Source: an uncultured Lactobacillus sp. (GTDB taxonomy: Bacteria > Bacillota > Bacilli > Lactobacillales > Lactobacillaceae). Taken from it: a DNA stretch of 32,202 nt. This document shows positions 16,412-25,142 of this stretch, one piece after another. Where the stretch lies: assembly GCA_937916845.1 (NCBI GenBank), contig CALFSK010000011.1:1-32202 (forward strand). The letters are read 5' to 3'. The notes below the pieces were generated by a model. The model ran no database searches. It was not told where the DNA came from and worked only from the letters and a program-made list of their open reading frames with translations. Positions within the stretch are counted from its first letter, which is position 1. Each line of letters starts with the position of its first letter. The position numbers and the translations under genes were made by a program.

Positions 16412-17464
16412 ATGTCAAAGCTCAGTAAGTCTCTTTTAGGTCTCTCATTTGTATCGGTACTAGGTTTAGGTTTAGCCGGTTGTGCAAGCGGCACGAGCAC
16501 TAGTTCCAAGAGTAACAACACTAGTAAGGATAAAACAATCACGGTTGTTTTCTATCCTAACGAATCAGCTAAGAGTTTCTCCGGTTCACGTGACGCTTTA
16601 AAGAAATCAATTGAAAAGGTAACTGGTAAGACGGTTAAGTTACAAACAACGACCGACTACAACGTTGCCATTCAAGCAATTGCTTCTGGTAAAGCGCAAT
16701 TAGCTTACATGGGTGCCAATGGTTATATCCAAGCCCACAAGTTAAGCAAAGACGTTCTGCCATTCGCCGCACAATCTGACGGTGAAGGGACCTTGAAGAA
16801 AGCCACTTACAACTCATACTTAATGGTACAACAAAAAGACGCCAAAAAGTATGAAGAAAACGGTAAGTACAGCATTGATAAGATCAAGGGTCAAAAGATG
16901 TCCTTCGTTTCTAACAGCTCAACGTCTGGTTTCTTAGTTCCAAACGCTGAAATCACGCGTGAATTCAAGATCAAAGACGCTGACAAAGACCAATTAACTC
17001 AAAGCGGTAAATTCTTCAGCAAAGTGCTTTACGGTGGTTCACACCAAGGTTCAGCCGTTAACTTACTTAAGGGTGACGCCGACGTTGCTGCCTTCGATGA
17101 CACTGACTTAATGCCTTACTTGAAAGTCACTAAGGGTTCATGGAACAAACTGGGCTCAACTTTCACTGTTAAAGATGACGCTGAAGCACCATTCACTGGC
17201 CTACAGGGTAAATCCGTTGTCAACATTGCGATGATGCCTGTTCAACAAGGTCCATGGGTATACAACACTAAGGCCTTAAGCAAGGATGATCAAGATAAGA
17301 TTGCTAAAGAATTCACTTCAAAATCATTCGCAGACAACGAGAAGATCTTCTCAAAACCAAATGCTAAGAAACCAATGTTATTCCCTAAAACGACTGAAAA
17401 GTCACAATTAGTTAAAGTTACAGACAAATGGTACGCCCCAACTCATAAGTTAGTTGGTTACTAA
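16412..17464 (+). CDS. phnD: Phosphonate ABC transporter substrate-binding lipoprotein PhnD (350 aa)
   Basis: This is the extracellular phosphonate receptor. A signal peptide ends in the lipobox LGLAGC with Cys at residue 24, followed by a Ser/Thr-rich linker. The mature part has the PhnD pattern: VVFYPNESA, YNVAIQAIASGKAQLAYMG, and the downstream SNSSTSGFLVPN and GGSHQGSAVNLLKGDADVAAFDD loops that build the ligand pocket. The in-frame TTG at 16403 is only 3 nt from GGAGG, so ATG 16412 (12 nt spacing) is preferred. It is the first gene of the phn operon. The aminoethylphosphonate preference is inferred from phnX and phnW downstream. Confidence 0.94.
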   Translation: MSKLSKSLLGLSFVSVLGLGLAGCASGTSTSSKSNNTSKDKTITVVFYPNESAKSFSGSRDALKKSIEKVTGKTVKLQTTTDYNVAIQAIASGKAQLAYMGANGYIQAHKLSKDVLPFAAQSDGEGTLKKATYNSYLMVQQKDAKKYEENGKYSIDKIKGQKMSFVSNSSTSGFLVPNAEITREFKIKDADKDQLTQSGKFFSKVLYGGSHQGSAVNLLKGDADVAAFDDTDLMPYLKVTKGSWNKLGSTFTVKDDAEAPFTGLQGKSVVNIAMMPVQQGPWVYNTKALSKDDQDKIAKEFTSKSFADNEKIFSKPNAKKPMLFPKTTEKSQLVKVTDKWYAPTHKLVGY

Positions 17465-17501
17465 ACCGATTTCCATTTAGGTATTCAGGAAAGGAACTGC
17501 T

Positions 17502-18275
17502 ATGCTCAAGGTCATTCAACTAGATAAAACTTACGGTTCAAATAAGCGCTCGCTCAAAGACGTTAACTTCACCGCTCAACCAGGTGAAGTGACGGCAATT
17601 ATTGGGCCTTCAGGCGCTGGGAAAACAACGATTCTACGGAGTGTTAATCAGTTAATTCGCGACGATAGCGGTCAGATTTTATTAGATGACCAAGATATTC
17701 GCCAAGCAAATAAAGCTGAATTGCGTAAAATTCGTCATCACATCGGGATGATCTTCCAAAACTATAACTTGATTAGCCCCCTCACTGCCTTGGAAAACGT
17801 CTTACACGGACGTTTAGGTGCTAAGTCCACGGTAGCCGGGATGCTCGGACTCTATAGTAATGAAGAAAAAACGGAAGCACTCGCACTTTTAGACGAAGTT
17901 GGTCTGAAAGAATATGCCTACCAACGTTGTGACCAACTTAGTGGTGGTCAACAACAACGGGTCGGAATCGCACGTGCCCTCATGCAACATCCTAAGATGA
18001 TTTTATGTGACGAACCAATTGCATCGCTTGATCCAAAGTCAACTAAAATTGTCATGGACATTTTACGTAAGTTAGCAAAAGAAAAGCAACTGATTATTCT
18101 CATCAACCTTCACCAAGTTGATATCGCGATGGAATACGCTGATCACATTATCGGGATCAATAGCGGTGCCATCGTGTTTGAAGGGGCAACCAAGGCAGTT
18201 GATGACGACGTTTTACAAAAGATTTATCGACAAGCTGATGACGCTAAAGCGGTGGTGAGTGCTAATGAAGACTAG
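17502..18275 (+). CDS. phnC: Phosphonate ABC transporter ATP-binding protein PhnC (257 aa)
   Basis: This is the ATPase of the importer. It shows Walker A GPSGAGKTT, Q-loop QNYNLISPL, signature LSGGQQQRVGIARAL, Walker B MILCDEPIASLDP and the switch histidine in NLHQVD. The LISPLTALENVLHGRLG segment is characteristic of PhnC. ATG 17502 has AAAGGA 7 nt upstream. It overlaps the following permease gene by 11 bp. Confidence 0.96.
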   Translation: MLKVIQLDKTYGSNKRSLKDVNFTAQPGEVTAIIGPSGAGKTTILRSVNQLIRDDSGQILLDDQDIRQANKAELRKIRHHIGMIFQNYNLISPLTALENVLHGRLGAKSTVAGMLGLYSNEEKTEALALLDEVGLKEYAYQRCDQLSGGQQQRVGIARALMQHPKMILCDEPIASLDPKSTKIVMDILRKLAKEKQLIILINLHQVDIAMEYADHIIGINSGAIVFEGATKAVDDDVLQKIYRQADDAKAVVSANED

Positions 18276-19068
18276 TTTTCAATCACCCCAAAGTTTTTTC
18301 CGTCAACGGCGGTTACGTTTGTCAGTCGTTTTAATCATTTTGATTGGGATTTACGTTCTTTCAATGACGATTGTGAACTTCCAAACCTGGACTTCCATCG
18401 TTAAAATTCCAGCTGGTATCATCTGGTTGTTCCACAACTTTATTCCAACGGAACGTTCGATTTCTTACTTAGGACCAATCCTTTATCAGTTATGGCGGAC
18501 CTTGCTCGTTTCAATTTCTTCCACCATTATTGCGAGTCTCTTTTCCCTCGTCTTTGCGATTTTAGGCGCTCAGACGACGACCCCGCATCCCGTTTTGCGG
18601 ATTGTGATTCGTTTTGGGGCTTCGCTACTCCGGAACATTCCGGTAGTTGCGTGGGCCATGATCCTACTGTTTTCATTTAAACAAAGTGATTTTACGGGTT
18701 TCCTAGCCCTCTTCTTTATGACGCTGGGCTACCTCACCCGGGCTTTCACGGAAACGATTGAAGACTTGGACGCCGAAAAGCTCCAGGCCTTGCAAGCGGT
18801 GGGTGCGAACTACTTTCAATGCGTGTTCTGCGGCGTCTTACCAGAAGCTGCTAGTACCCTGACTAGTTGGGTGCTTTACATGATTGAAAATAACTTACGG
18901 GACGCTACTTTGGTTGGTCTGTTGACCGGGACTGGCGTTGGATTCCTCTTCGACTTCTACTTCAAGAGTTTCCGTTATGACGCTGCCGGCCTAATCGTCT
19001 TATTAATTGCCATCTTAGTTATCGTCTTAGAATTAACATCCACTATGATTCGGAGGGCCATCGCATGA
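18265..19068 (+). CDS. phnE: Phosphonate ABC transporter permease PhnE, first copy (267 aa)
   Basis: This is a membrane permease with about six hydrophobic segments. The BPD_transp_1 coupling loop is seen around TIEDLDAEKLQALQAVGAN, and RNIPVVAWAM matches the PhnE family. The ATG at 18265 overlaps phnC; a GTG at 18259 in the same frame is an alternative, and neither has a strong ribosome site, consistent with coupling to phnC. The gene ends overlapping the start of the second permease gene. Confidence 0.93.
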   Translation: MKTSFQSPQSFFRQRRLRLSVVLIILIGIYVLSMTIVNFQTWTSIVKIPAGIIWLFHNFIPTERSISYLGPILYQLWRTLLVSISSTIIASLFSLVFAILGAQTTTPHPVLRIVIRFGASLLRNIPVVAWAMILLFSFKQSDFTGFLALFFMTLGYLTRAFTETIEDLDAEKLQALQAVGANYFQCVFCGVLPEAASTLTSWVLYMIENNLRDATLVGLLTGTGVGFLFDFYFKSFRYDAAGLIVLLIAILVIVLELTSTMIRRAIA

Positions 19069-19919
19069 TTGAAAACAGTCAACCAAAACCGGAGACAATT
19101 CAGCCATCGGCACCCCACGCTAAGAAAATTTCCTTGGTGACTAAGCCTCGGAAAATCTTACGTAGCGTGCTTGCGGGACTCACAATCATTACCATTTATT
19201 CACTTGCAACGCTTAACAACAGTAATTTACAGCTTTCAGAAGCCTTTAAAAGCTTAGGCGTTAACCTGAATGCCATGTTTCTACACCCAAGCGTCGGCCA
19301 AGATTCATGGGCCTTGCTACTGCGGGCGTTAGCAACGAGTGTTTCACTCGCCATGTTAACCACCCTCTTAGGCGCCCTAATCGCATTCTTTATCGCGGTC
19401 GGCGCGGCACGTAACTTATCCCCTAACTGGCTCGCAACGTCGATTAAAGCGGTAATGGCCTTTGTTCGTGCCATTCCAACCATCCTTTGGGTTCTGATCT
19501 ATTCAGTTGTCATGGGGCTTGGGGCCAGTGCCGCCGTTGTCGGTTTAACGTTCCATAGTGTGGCTTACCTTGTTAAAGCCTATTCGGAAAGTATTGAAGA
19601 AACTTCACAAGATACGATTGAGGCTTTAAAAGCTAGTGGTGTCGGTTTTTGGCCAATTGTTTTCCAAGCAATCTTGCCATCAATCGTCCCAGCACTACTA
19701 AGTTGGACCTTCATTCGTTTCGAAATCAACTTTGCTAACGCAGTTGCCGTTGGGGCTGCTGCTGGTGCGGATGACATTGGTTACTACCTCTTCATGGCGG
19801 GTAGCTTCTACTTTAACTTCCACGAAGTCGGTTTAATCGTTTACTTACTCTTAGCCGTTGCCATCGTACTCGAATTGGTTTCAATGAAACTACGGGGCCA
19901 CTATTTAAAGCACAACTAA
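19065..19919 (+). CDS. phnE: Phosphonate ABC transporter permease PhnE, second copy (284 aa)
   Basis: This is the partner permease subunit, giving a heterodimeric channel. The ATG overlaps the TGA of the previous gene by 4 bp (ATGA), with GGAGGG about 7 nt upstream. A polar N-terminal stretch of about 40 residues precedes about six membrane segments. RAIPTILWVLIYSV and the coupling loop SIEETSQDTIEALKASG mark the family. Two divergent phnE genes in tandem are common in Gram-positive phn operons. Confidence 0.93.
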   Translation: MIENSQPKPETIQPSAPHAKKISLVTKPRKILRSVLAGLTIITIYSLATLNNSNLQLSEAFKSLGVNLNAMFLHPSVGQDSWALLLRALATSVSLAMLTTLLGALIAFFIAVGAARNLSPNWLATSIKAVMAFVRAIPTILWVLIYSVVMGLGASAAVVGLTFHSVAYLVKAYSESIEETSQDTIEALKASGVGFWPIVFQAILPSIVPALLSWTFIRFEINFANAVAVGAAAGADDIGYYLFMAGSFYFNFHEVGLIVYLLLAVAIVLELVSMKLRGHYLKHN

Positions 19920-19945
19920 TTTATCGCATCTAAAGGAGTTTTAAC

Positions 19946-20722
19946 ATGACTATTCAAGCAGTTATCTTCGACTGGGCCGGTACAACTATTGATTACGGTA
20001 GCCGTGCCCCCATCGTCGCTTTCCAAAAAGCATTCGACAACGTCGGTATCACGATTACCGAGGCTGAAATTCGGCAAGATATGGGGCTTGATAAGTATAC
20101 CCACATCTGCAAGATCATTAACTTACCTGCCGTTCAAAATGACTGGCAAGCCCGTTTCCAAGTATTACCTTCATCCGATGACTGTGATCGTATTTTTCAC
20201 GACTTTAAGTCAATTCTCTTAGCTTCACTGACCGACTTTGCGCAATTAAAGCCTGGGATGGATCAAGTTATCAGCTACTTAAACGAACATCACATCGCTT
20301 ACGGCACAACGACTGGTTATGATTCTGAAATGTTGGCCCTAGTTTTACCAATTGCGGCAAAGCAAGGGTACCAACCAACCGTTAACATCACTTCAGAACA
20401 AACTAATGGTATCGGTCGCCCGGCACCCGCAATGTTGGAATTAGCCAGTGACAAACTGGAAATTACCAACGCAGCGAATGTCATGAAGGTCGGCGATTCA
20501 ATCAACGATATCTTAGAAGGTCAAAACGCTGATGCCATTAGCGTTGGAGTTATTGACGGTAGCAACTTGATGGGCTTGTCACAAGCCGAATTCAACGCGT
20601 TATCAGCTGCCGAACAAGCCGCTTTGCGGACCAAGGTCGCTGACGAATACAAAAAAGTCGGTGCGGATTACATTCTGCAATCAATGGCTGAACTTCCAGC
20701 CCTGATTGACAGCATTAATTAA
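19946..20722 (+). CDS. phnX: Phosphonoacetaldehyde hydrolase (phosphonatase) PhnX (258 aa)
   Basis: PhnX cleaves the C-P bond of phosphonoacetaldehyde to acetaldehyde and phosphate. It is a HAD-superfamily enzyme; the nucleophile loop reads VIFDWAGTTIDYG (Asp near residue 9). The cap carries MGLDKYTHI with the Schiff-base lysine that distinguishes phosphonatases from other HAD enzymes. TTTGYDSEM (motif II) and KVGDSINDILEG (motif III acids) complete the site. Length is normal for the family. ATG 19946 has AAAGGAG upstream. It acts directly after PhnW, encoded 34 bp downstream. Confidence 0.96.
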   Translation: MTIQAVIFDWAGTTIDYGSRAPIVAFQKAFDNVGITITEAEIRQDMGLDKYTHICKIINLPAVQNDWQARFQVLPSSDDCDRIFHDFKSILLASLTDFAQLKPGMDQVISYLNEHHIAYGTTTGYDSEMLALVLPIAAKQGYQPTVNITSEQTNGIGRPAPAMLELASDKLEITNAANVMKVGDSINDILEGQNADAISVGVIDGSNLMGLSQAEFNALSAAEQAALRTKVADEYKKVGADYILQSMAELPALIDSIN

Positions 20723-20756
20723 GCCGTTTCTGGTCATTAGTTACGGAGGAAAGAAT

Positions 20757-21857
20757 ATGAAACAGCCTTACTTGTTGTTAACACCCGGTCCACTTAGTAC
20801 CACCCCCACGGTTAAAGAAGCCATGCAAATTGACTATTGTACGTGGGATAGTGATTACCGGCACGTGACGGAAACGATTCGCCAACAAATTCTTGAACTT
20901 GCGCAAGCAAATCCAGACGCCTACACGACGGTTCTTATGCAAGGTAGCGGTAGTTACGGTGTCGAAGCAACTATCGGTACCGCCCTTCCACGCGAAGGCG
21001 CCGTCTTGATGGTTGCCGTCAACGGTGCTTATGGTCACCGGATCAGTGAAATCGCAGATTATTACGGGATCGAACACGTCGACGTTGTCTTTAACGAAGA
21101 TGAAGCCGTTGACCCGGCACAGATTGAAGCTGCCCTCGATGCACATCCGGAAGTCACCCACTTTGCCACGGTGCACAGTGAGACCACGACCGGGATCTTG
21201 AATCCCATCGAACAGCTCATGCCACTCATGCAAGCGCGTGGAATCGTCACAATCATCGATGCTATGTCAAGCTTAGGTGGCGTTCCAATCAGCGTTGATG
21301 AGTTGGACTGTGACTACTTAGTCAGCAGCGCCAACAAGTGCGTGCAAGGTGTCCCTGGTTTTGCTTTCATCATTGCTAAGCAAGCTACCTTGGAAAAGAC
21401 GGCGAACAACGCTCGTTCACTGTGCTTAGATCTTTACGCACAGTGGCAAGCGATGACTAAACAACCTGGAAAGTGGCGCTTTACGTCACCAACCCACGTT
21501 GTTCACGCCTTCGCTCAGGCCTTGATTGAACTTAAAGCTGAAGGCGGTGTTACACCACGGTATGAACGCTACGCTGCTAACCAAGCACTGCTTAGCAACG
21601 GGATGCAAGCGTTAGGATTTGACTTAGTGATTGATCCAGCCGTTCAAGGCCCTATCATTACTTCTTTCAAATACCCAACACAGCATTTTGATTTTGCTGA
21701 TTTCTATCAATTCATTAAGGAACGGGGATTCGTTATTTACCCAGGCAAGGTTTCCGCAATTCCAAGTTTCAGAATTGGTACGATTGGTGACATTCATACC
21801 GCTGATATCAAACGGCTACTCGCAATTGTCAGTGATTATCAACAATTGAACCGGTAG
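20757..21857 (+). CDS. phnW: 2-aminoethylphosphonate-pyruvate transaminase PhnW (366 aa)
   Basis: PhnW is a PLP-dependent class V aminotransferase: 2-aminoethylphosphonate plus pyruvate gives phosphonoacetaldehyde plus alanine. It starts with LLLTPGPLSTTPTVKEAM, has the cofactor region MQGSGSYGVEA, VHSETTTGILNP and IDAMSSLGG, and the PLP lysine in SSANKCVQGVPGF. ATG 20757 has GGAGGAAAG upstream; the frame is open further back into phnX but without a ribosome site. With PhnX it forms a complete two-step route from aminoethylphosphonate to usable phosphate. It is the last gene of the operon, followed by a strong terminator. Confidence 0.96.
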   Translation: MKQPYLLLTPGPLSTTPTVKEAMQIDYCTWDSDYRHVTETIRQQILELAQANPDAYTTVLMQGSGSYGVEATIGTALPREGAVLMVAVNGAYGHRISEIADYYGIEHVDVVFNEDEAVDPAQIEAALDAHPEVTHFATVHSETTTGILNPIEQLMPLMQARGIVTIIDAMSSLGGVPISVDELDCDYLVSSANKCVQGVPGFAFIIAKQATLEKTANNARSLCLDLYAQWQAMTKQPGKWRFTSPTHVVHAFAQALIELKAEGGVTPRYERYAANQALLSNGMQALGFDLVIDPAVQGPIITSFKYPTQHFDFADFYQFIKERGFVIYPGKVSAIPSFRIGTIGDIHTADIKRLLAIVSDYQQLNR

Positions 21858-21866
21858 TCAGCATTA

Positions 21867-21913
21867 AAAGGCACCCGGTAAGACGAAAATTCGTCTTACC
21901 GGGTGCCTTTTTG
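21867..21913. terminator. Bidirectional terminator between phnW and galE
   Basis: A perfect 22-bp stem, AAAAGGCACCCGGTAAGACGAA paired to its full complement across a 2-nt loop, ends in a T-run. It is the strongest hairpin in the window and serves both convergent units. Confidence 0.97.
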
Positions 21914-21933
21914 ACTTACTTTAGTTAGTTCAA

Positions 21934-22929
21934 CTAGTTACGGTCATCGTAACCATTCGGATGTTTCTGGGTCCATGCCCAGGCTGTTTTAATGATTTCG
22001 TTAACGTCATCGTAATGTGGTTGCCAACCTAAAACCTTACGAGCCTTATCACTTGCGGCAACTAGTGAATCTGGATCACCAGGGCGCCGTGGTGCGATTT
22101 TAGCTGGAATTGGCTTGCCAGTCACTTCACGAGCGGCTGCAAGCATCTGCTTGTTCGAGAAACCGGTGGAAGAACCTAAGTTGAAGGCGTTACTGTCATT
22201 ACCGGCAGCTAAGTACTTCAACGCTAGGATGTGCGCATCGGCTAAATCTAAGACGTGCACGTAATCACGGACGTTGGTCCCATCTGGCGTGTTGTAATCA
22301 TCGCCAAAGAGCTTCAATTCGTCGCGCTTACCCTGTGCCACTTGTAAAATAATGGGAACTAAGTGGGTTTCAGGACCGTGGTCTTCACCAATACTGCCAT
22401 CTGGCTTAGCACCAGCGACGTTAAAGTAACGTAGGGCAACAAACTTAATCCCGTAAGCCACGTCAGACCAGTGCATGATCTGTTCCATCATTAACTTACT
22501 TGCCCCGTAAGGGTTGATTGGTTCTTGCGGATCAGTTTCCTTAATTGGAATCCGTTCCGGTGTCCCGTACGTTGCAGCGGTTGATGAAAAGACGATTTGC
22601 TTAACATCGTGGGCCTTCATCGTTTCAAGCAACGTAATCATGCCACCAGTATTGTTATCAAAATACTTCAGTGGTTTTGCCATTGACTCTGGTACGACTG
22701 AGAATGCTGCAAAGTGCACCACAGCTTCAATCGGTTCTTCATCAAAAACGTGGTTTAAAAAGGTCGCATCACGGACATCGCCCTCGTAAAACTTAGCGGC
22801 GGCGTTAACGGCTGCCCGGTGCCCAGTAACCAAATTATCAACGACAACTACCGAAGAACCATTGGCGACTAAGCGATCGACCATGTGAGAACCGATGTAA
22901 CCGGCTCCCCCTAAAACAAGAATTGACAT
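21934..22929 (-). CDS. galE: UDP-glucose 4-epimerase GalE (331 aa)
   Basis: GalE interconverts UDP-glucose and UDP-galactose with bound NAD+. The extended SDR features are complete: the NAD loop GGAGYIGSH at residues 7-15, the FSSTAATYG serine region, the catalytic YGASK (Tyr and Lys), LRYFNVAGA, and [21 protein letters not shown] 22929 has GGGGAGG upstream. It is monocistronic and not beside Leloir-pathway genes, so it probably supplies UDP-galactose for wall or exopolysaccharide synthesis. Confidence 0.97.
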   Translation of the reverse strand: MSILVLGGAGYIGSHMVDRLVANGSSVVVVDNLVTGHRAAVNAAAKFYEGDVRDATFLNHVFDEEPIEAVVHFAAFSVVPESMAKPLKYFDNNTGGMITLLETMKAHDVKQIVFSSTAATYGTPERIPIKETDPQEPINPYGASKLMMEQIMHWSDVAYGIKFVALRYFNVAGAKPDGSIGEDHGPETHLVPIILQVAQGKRDELKLFGDDYNTPDGTNVRDYVHVLDLADAHILALKYLAAGNDSNAFNLGSSTGFSNKQMLAAAREVTGKPIPAKIAPRRPGDPDSLVAASDKARKVLGWQPHYDDVNEIIKTAWAWTQKHPNGYDDRN

Positions 22930-22957
22930 AGTGTACCTCCCCTACATAGATGCCTTA

Positions 22958-22966
22958 ATCATAGCA
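22958..22966 (-). promoter_or_regulatory. Extended -10 promoter of galE
   Basis: Minus strand TGC-TATGAT (22966-22958) is an extended -10 element about 30 bp upstream of the galE start; the -35 region is weak. Confidence 0.45.
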
Positions 22967-23026
22967 TATTCAACGGCTAATGCGCTTTAAAAATTGCGGG
23001 TTTGTAAAGCAATTAATTGGACCAAT

Positions 23027-23059
23027 AAAAAAGCAGTCGCACGTGGCAACTGCTTTTTT
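23027..23059 (-). terminator. Terminator of the tmk-thioesterase operon
   Basis: The stem AAAAAAGCAGT/ACTGCTTTTTT, with a loop containing further G-C pairing, lies 7 bp after the thioesterase stop. T-runs occur on both sides, but only the minus-strand operon ends here. Confidence 0.92.
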
Positions 23060-23066
23060 CAATCAT

Positions 23067-23852
23067 CTATTTAATCGGTTCAGCCAATGTCTGCCATAAA
23101 ATCGTCACTTCACAGCACTTCTCATCACCGACCTGAATCAAGTGACTCGTCTTAACTTGATCCGTTTGGTCACCAGGTAAAATGTTGACCTTAGAATCAA
23201 CGGTGTGGCCGTACTGGACTTCATTCTCGTAGCGAACATCGACATGTAATAGGTCGTGCTGCAATAAGAACTCAGCGGGTAGCGTATCTAATAGCCAATC
23301 AAAGTAATGCGCGTTATTCACGTGGCGGTTCGGGTCAATATCAAAGAAGCGCACGTGATACGGCTTACTAATGGTCGTCTCCGTGTCTTCAAAGGTACTT
23401 GGCCGTGGCAACCGGGGAATTCGTTTGACGACCTCTGATTGATACGGTTCGACTAATTCCGGTAAAATCTTGACGATTCGCCGCGTCGTCTGGCTCATCG
23501 TCACCCAGATACTCGTAATGTAAGCTAACTGGTTGCCCTGAGCGTCCTTAATCCAGAACTCACGGTAAGCAAAGTACGGGTTATACGCCGTTCCCCGCAC
23601 CGCAATCGTAACGATCTCATCTAGACGCGGCATCCGCGTCACGTCAATCGCGTACTGCGTCACGACCCAGCCAACCCCGTGGCTCTGAACAAAGTCGGTC
23701 GTCATCCCTAAAGCGTCACTTTGATCTTCAGATGCCAAAACGGCAATATCGATCAGCGTCGCCAAAGTAGCCCGCCCCGTCCGATCACATTCATAATAAG
23801 TTATCCGGTGGTCTTCACTATATATGCTGGCTGATGTGCCTAAACTTGCCAT
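23067..23852 (-). CDS. Acyl-ACP thioesterase, FatA/FatB-like double hot-dog fold (261 aa)
   Basis: This enzyme hydrolyses acyl-ACP to free fatty acid and ACP. Two hot-dog domains are visible. The N-terminal domain has YYECDRTGRATLATLIDIA and the motif VVTQYAID. The C-terminal one has the catalytic region FFDIDPNRHVNNAHYFDWL with the Asn and His expected of plant-type FatA/FatB. It strongly resembles the L. plantarum oleoyl thioesterase whose structure is known (recalled, not searched). ATG 23852 is chosen because GAGGA lies 8-9 nt upstream. It starts one base after the rsmI stop, so it is translationally coupled as the last gene of the tmk operon. Confidence 0.93.
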   Translation of the reverse strand: MASLGTSASIYSEDHRITYYECDRTGRATLATLIDIAVLASEDQSDALGMTTDFVQSHGVGWVVTQYAIDVTRMPRLDEIVTIAVRGTAYNPYFAYREFWIKDAQGNQLAYITSIWVTMSQTTRRIVKILPELVEPYQSEVVKRIPRLPRPSTFEDTETTISKPYHVRFFDIDPNRHVNNAHYFDWLLDTLPAEFLLQHDLLHVDVRYENEVQYGHTVDSKVNILPGDQTDQVKTSHLIQVGDEKCCEVTILWQTLAEPIK

Positions 23853-23853
23853 T

Positions 23854-24747
23854 CTAACGTTCCTCACCATTCTTTAAGTCGTGAAATTCATTGTACACTG
23901 CCTGACGTGGTAATTCACGTCGTTTGGCAATTGCTTTAATGGCTGCGTTGGGTTTATCCCCCGCCGCAATGAGTGCCTCAACCTGCGCCTTGATTGGCAG
24001 CTGAGCTAACTCATCCGTTTGAACGGGTTCACTCGTATCCGGGTTACCACTGATCAGCAGGACGAATTCACCCTTCAACTGGTGATTCTGTGACCATTCA
24101 ACGAGTTCCGTTAAGGTCCCCCGGGCAAATTCTTCGTACCGTTTGGTCAATTCCCGACAAGCGACAATTTGGCGGCTCCCTTCACAGACCGTTGCTAGTA
24201 CGCTAAGTGTCTTAGCGACCCGAAACGGTGATTCGTACAGGACGACCGTCTCGTGACGCTTTGCTAACGCCGCTAGCGCCTCTTTTTGGTCGTGCTTCTT
24301 CCGGGGCAAAAAGCCGTAAAAGTAAAATGGTTGTGGCACTAATCCTGAAGCTATCAATGCCGTTAGACCAGCGTTGGCACCCGGTAACGGCACAACGGGA
24401 ATTTGCTGAGCGACACACGCCGCTACCAGCTCTTTCCCTGGATCACTGATGGAAGGCATTCCCGCATCGCTGACCTGCGCCAAGTTGACGCCATCTTGCA
24501 ATTTAGCGACTAACTGTGGGATTCGCTCCTGAGTATTATGTTCGTGGAAACTAATCTGCTTAGTCGTAATTTCAAAATGATTCAACAACTTTTGCGTGTT
24601 GCGGGTATCTTCCGCGGCAATCAAATCGACCGTCTTCAAAGTTTCCACCGCACGGTAAGTCATATCTTGTAAGTTGCCAATCGGCGTCGGAACCAAGTAT
24701 AAAGTCCCCGTTCCCGCGTGATCAGCAAAACTCTGTTGCGTTTCCAA
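23854..24747 (-). CDS. rsmI: 16S rRNA (cytidine1402-2'-O)-methyltransferase RsmI (297 aa)
   Basis: RsmI methylates the ribose of C1402 in the 16S decoding centre using S-adenosylmethionine. The TP-methylase fold shows LYLVPTPIGNLQDMTYRA at the start, AAEDTRNTQKLL, VSDAGMPSISDPG and PLPGANAGLTALIASG, then YESPFR, all family signatures. The start is TTG 24747-24745 with a strong GGAGG 9 nt upstream. It lies between yabA and the thioesterase gene; in B. subtilis the orthologue yabC also follows yabA. Confidence 0.96.
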   Translation of the reverse strand: METQQSFADHAGTGTLYLVPTPIGNLQDMTYRAVETLKTVDLIAAEDTRNTQKLLNHFEITTKQISFHEHNTQERIPQLVAKLQDGVNLAQVSDAGMPSISDPGKELVAACVAQQIPVVPLPGANAGLTALIASGLVPQPFYFYGFLPRKKHDQKEALAALAKRHETVVLYESPFRVAKTLSVLATVCEGSRQIVACRELTKRYEEFARGTLTELVEWSQNHQLKGEFVLLISGNPDTSEPVQTDELAQLPIKAQVEALIAAGDKPNAAIKAIAKRRELPRQAVYNEFHDLKNGEER

Positions 24748-24769
24748 CCGTTGCTTCCTCCTCTACTCG

Positions 24770-25117
24770 TTAAGTCCGTTCCCGTTCGCCATAAATCACT
24801 TCTAGGCAAAAGACGCATGATTCATCATCATCCCGCCGCTTACCATAAAACTGGTTGCAGACGTGGAAGCCTTCGTCGTATAACTTTTCTAGGTTCTGAC
24901 GCGACTTGGAGAGCGTGGCCGTTCCTGCGGGCTTCTTCGGCAATTCGTTTTCAATTTCTACCATGTGTTCCCTTAAGTGTTCATTTTCAATGACTAATTC
25001 CGCGTTTTTCTCCAACACGGTCGTCATATCAGCGCGCAACTTAGCCATCTTATCGAGCATTAGTTGCATCTGTTGTTCCATATCGCCGAAACTATCGTAT
25101 AAATCACGCTTATCCAC
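24770..25117 (-). CDS. yabA: Replication initiation control protein YabA (115 aa)
   Basis: YabA binds DnaA and the sliding clamp DnaN to prevent over-initiation of replication. An N-terminal coiled coil (from MDKRDLYDSF through repeated ENAEL/ENEHLR heptads) leads to a linker rich in Lys/Pro. A C-terminal zinc site follows, with HVCNQFYG and CVFC. Length is close to the 119 aa of B. subtilis YabA. I chose GTG 25117 because GAGGG lies 8 nt upstream; an in-frame GTG at 25126 touches that same site. Confidence 0.95.
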   Translation of the reverse strand: MDKRDLYDSFGDMEQQMQLMLDKMAKLRADMTTVLEKNAELVIENEHLREHMVEIENELPKKPAGTATLSKSRQNLEKLYDEGFHVCNQFYGKRRDDDESCVFCLEVIYGERERT

Positions 25118-25142
25118 GCGCTTCACCCTCGTTTTCCTTTAT

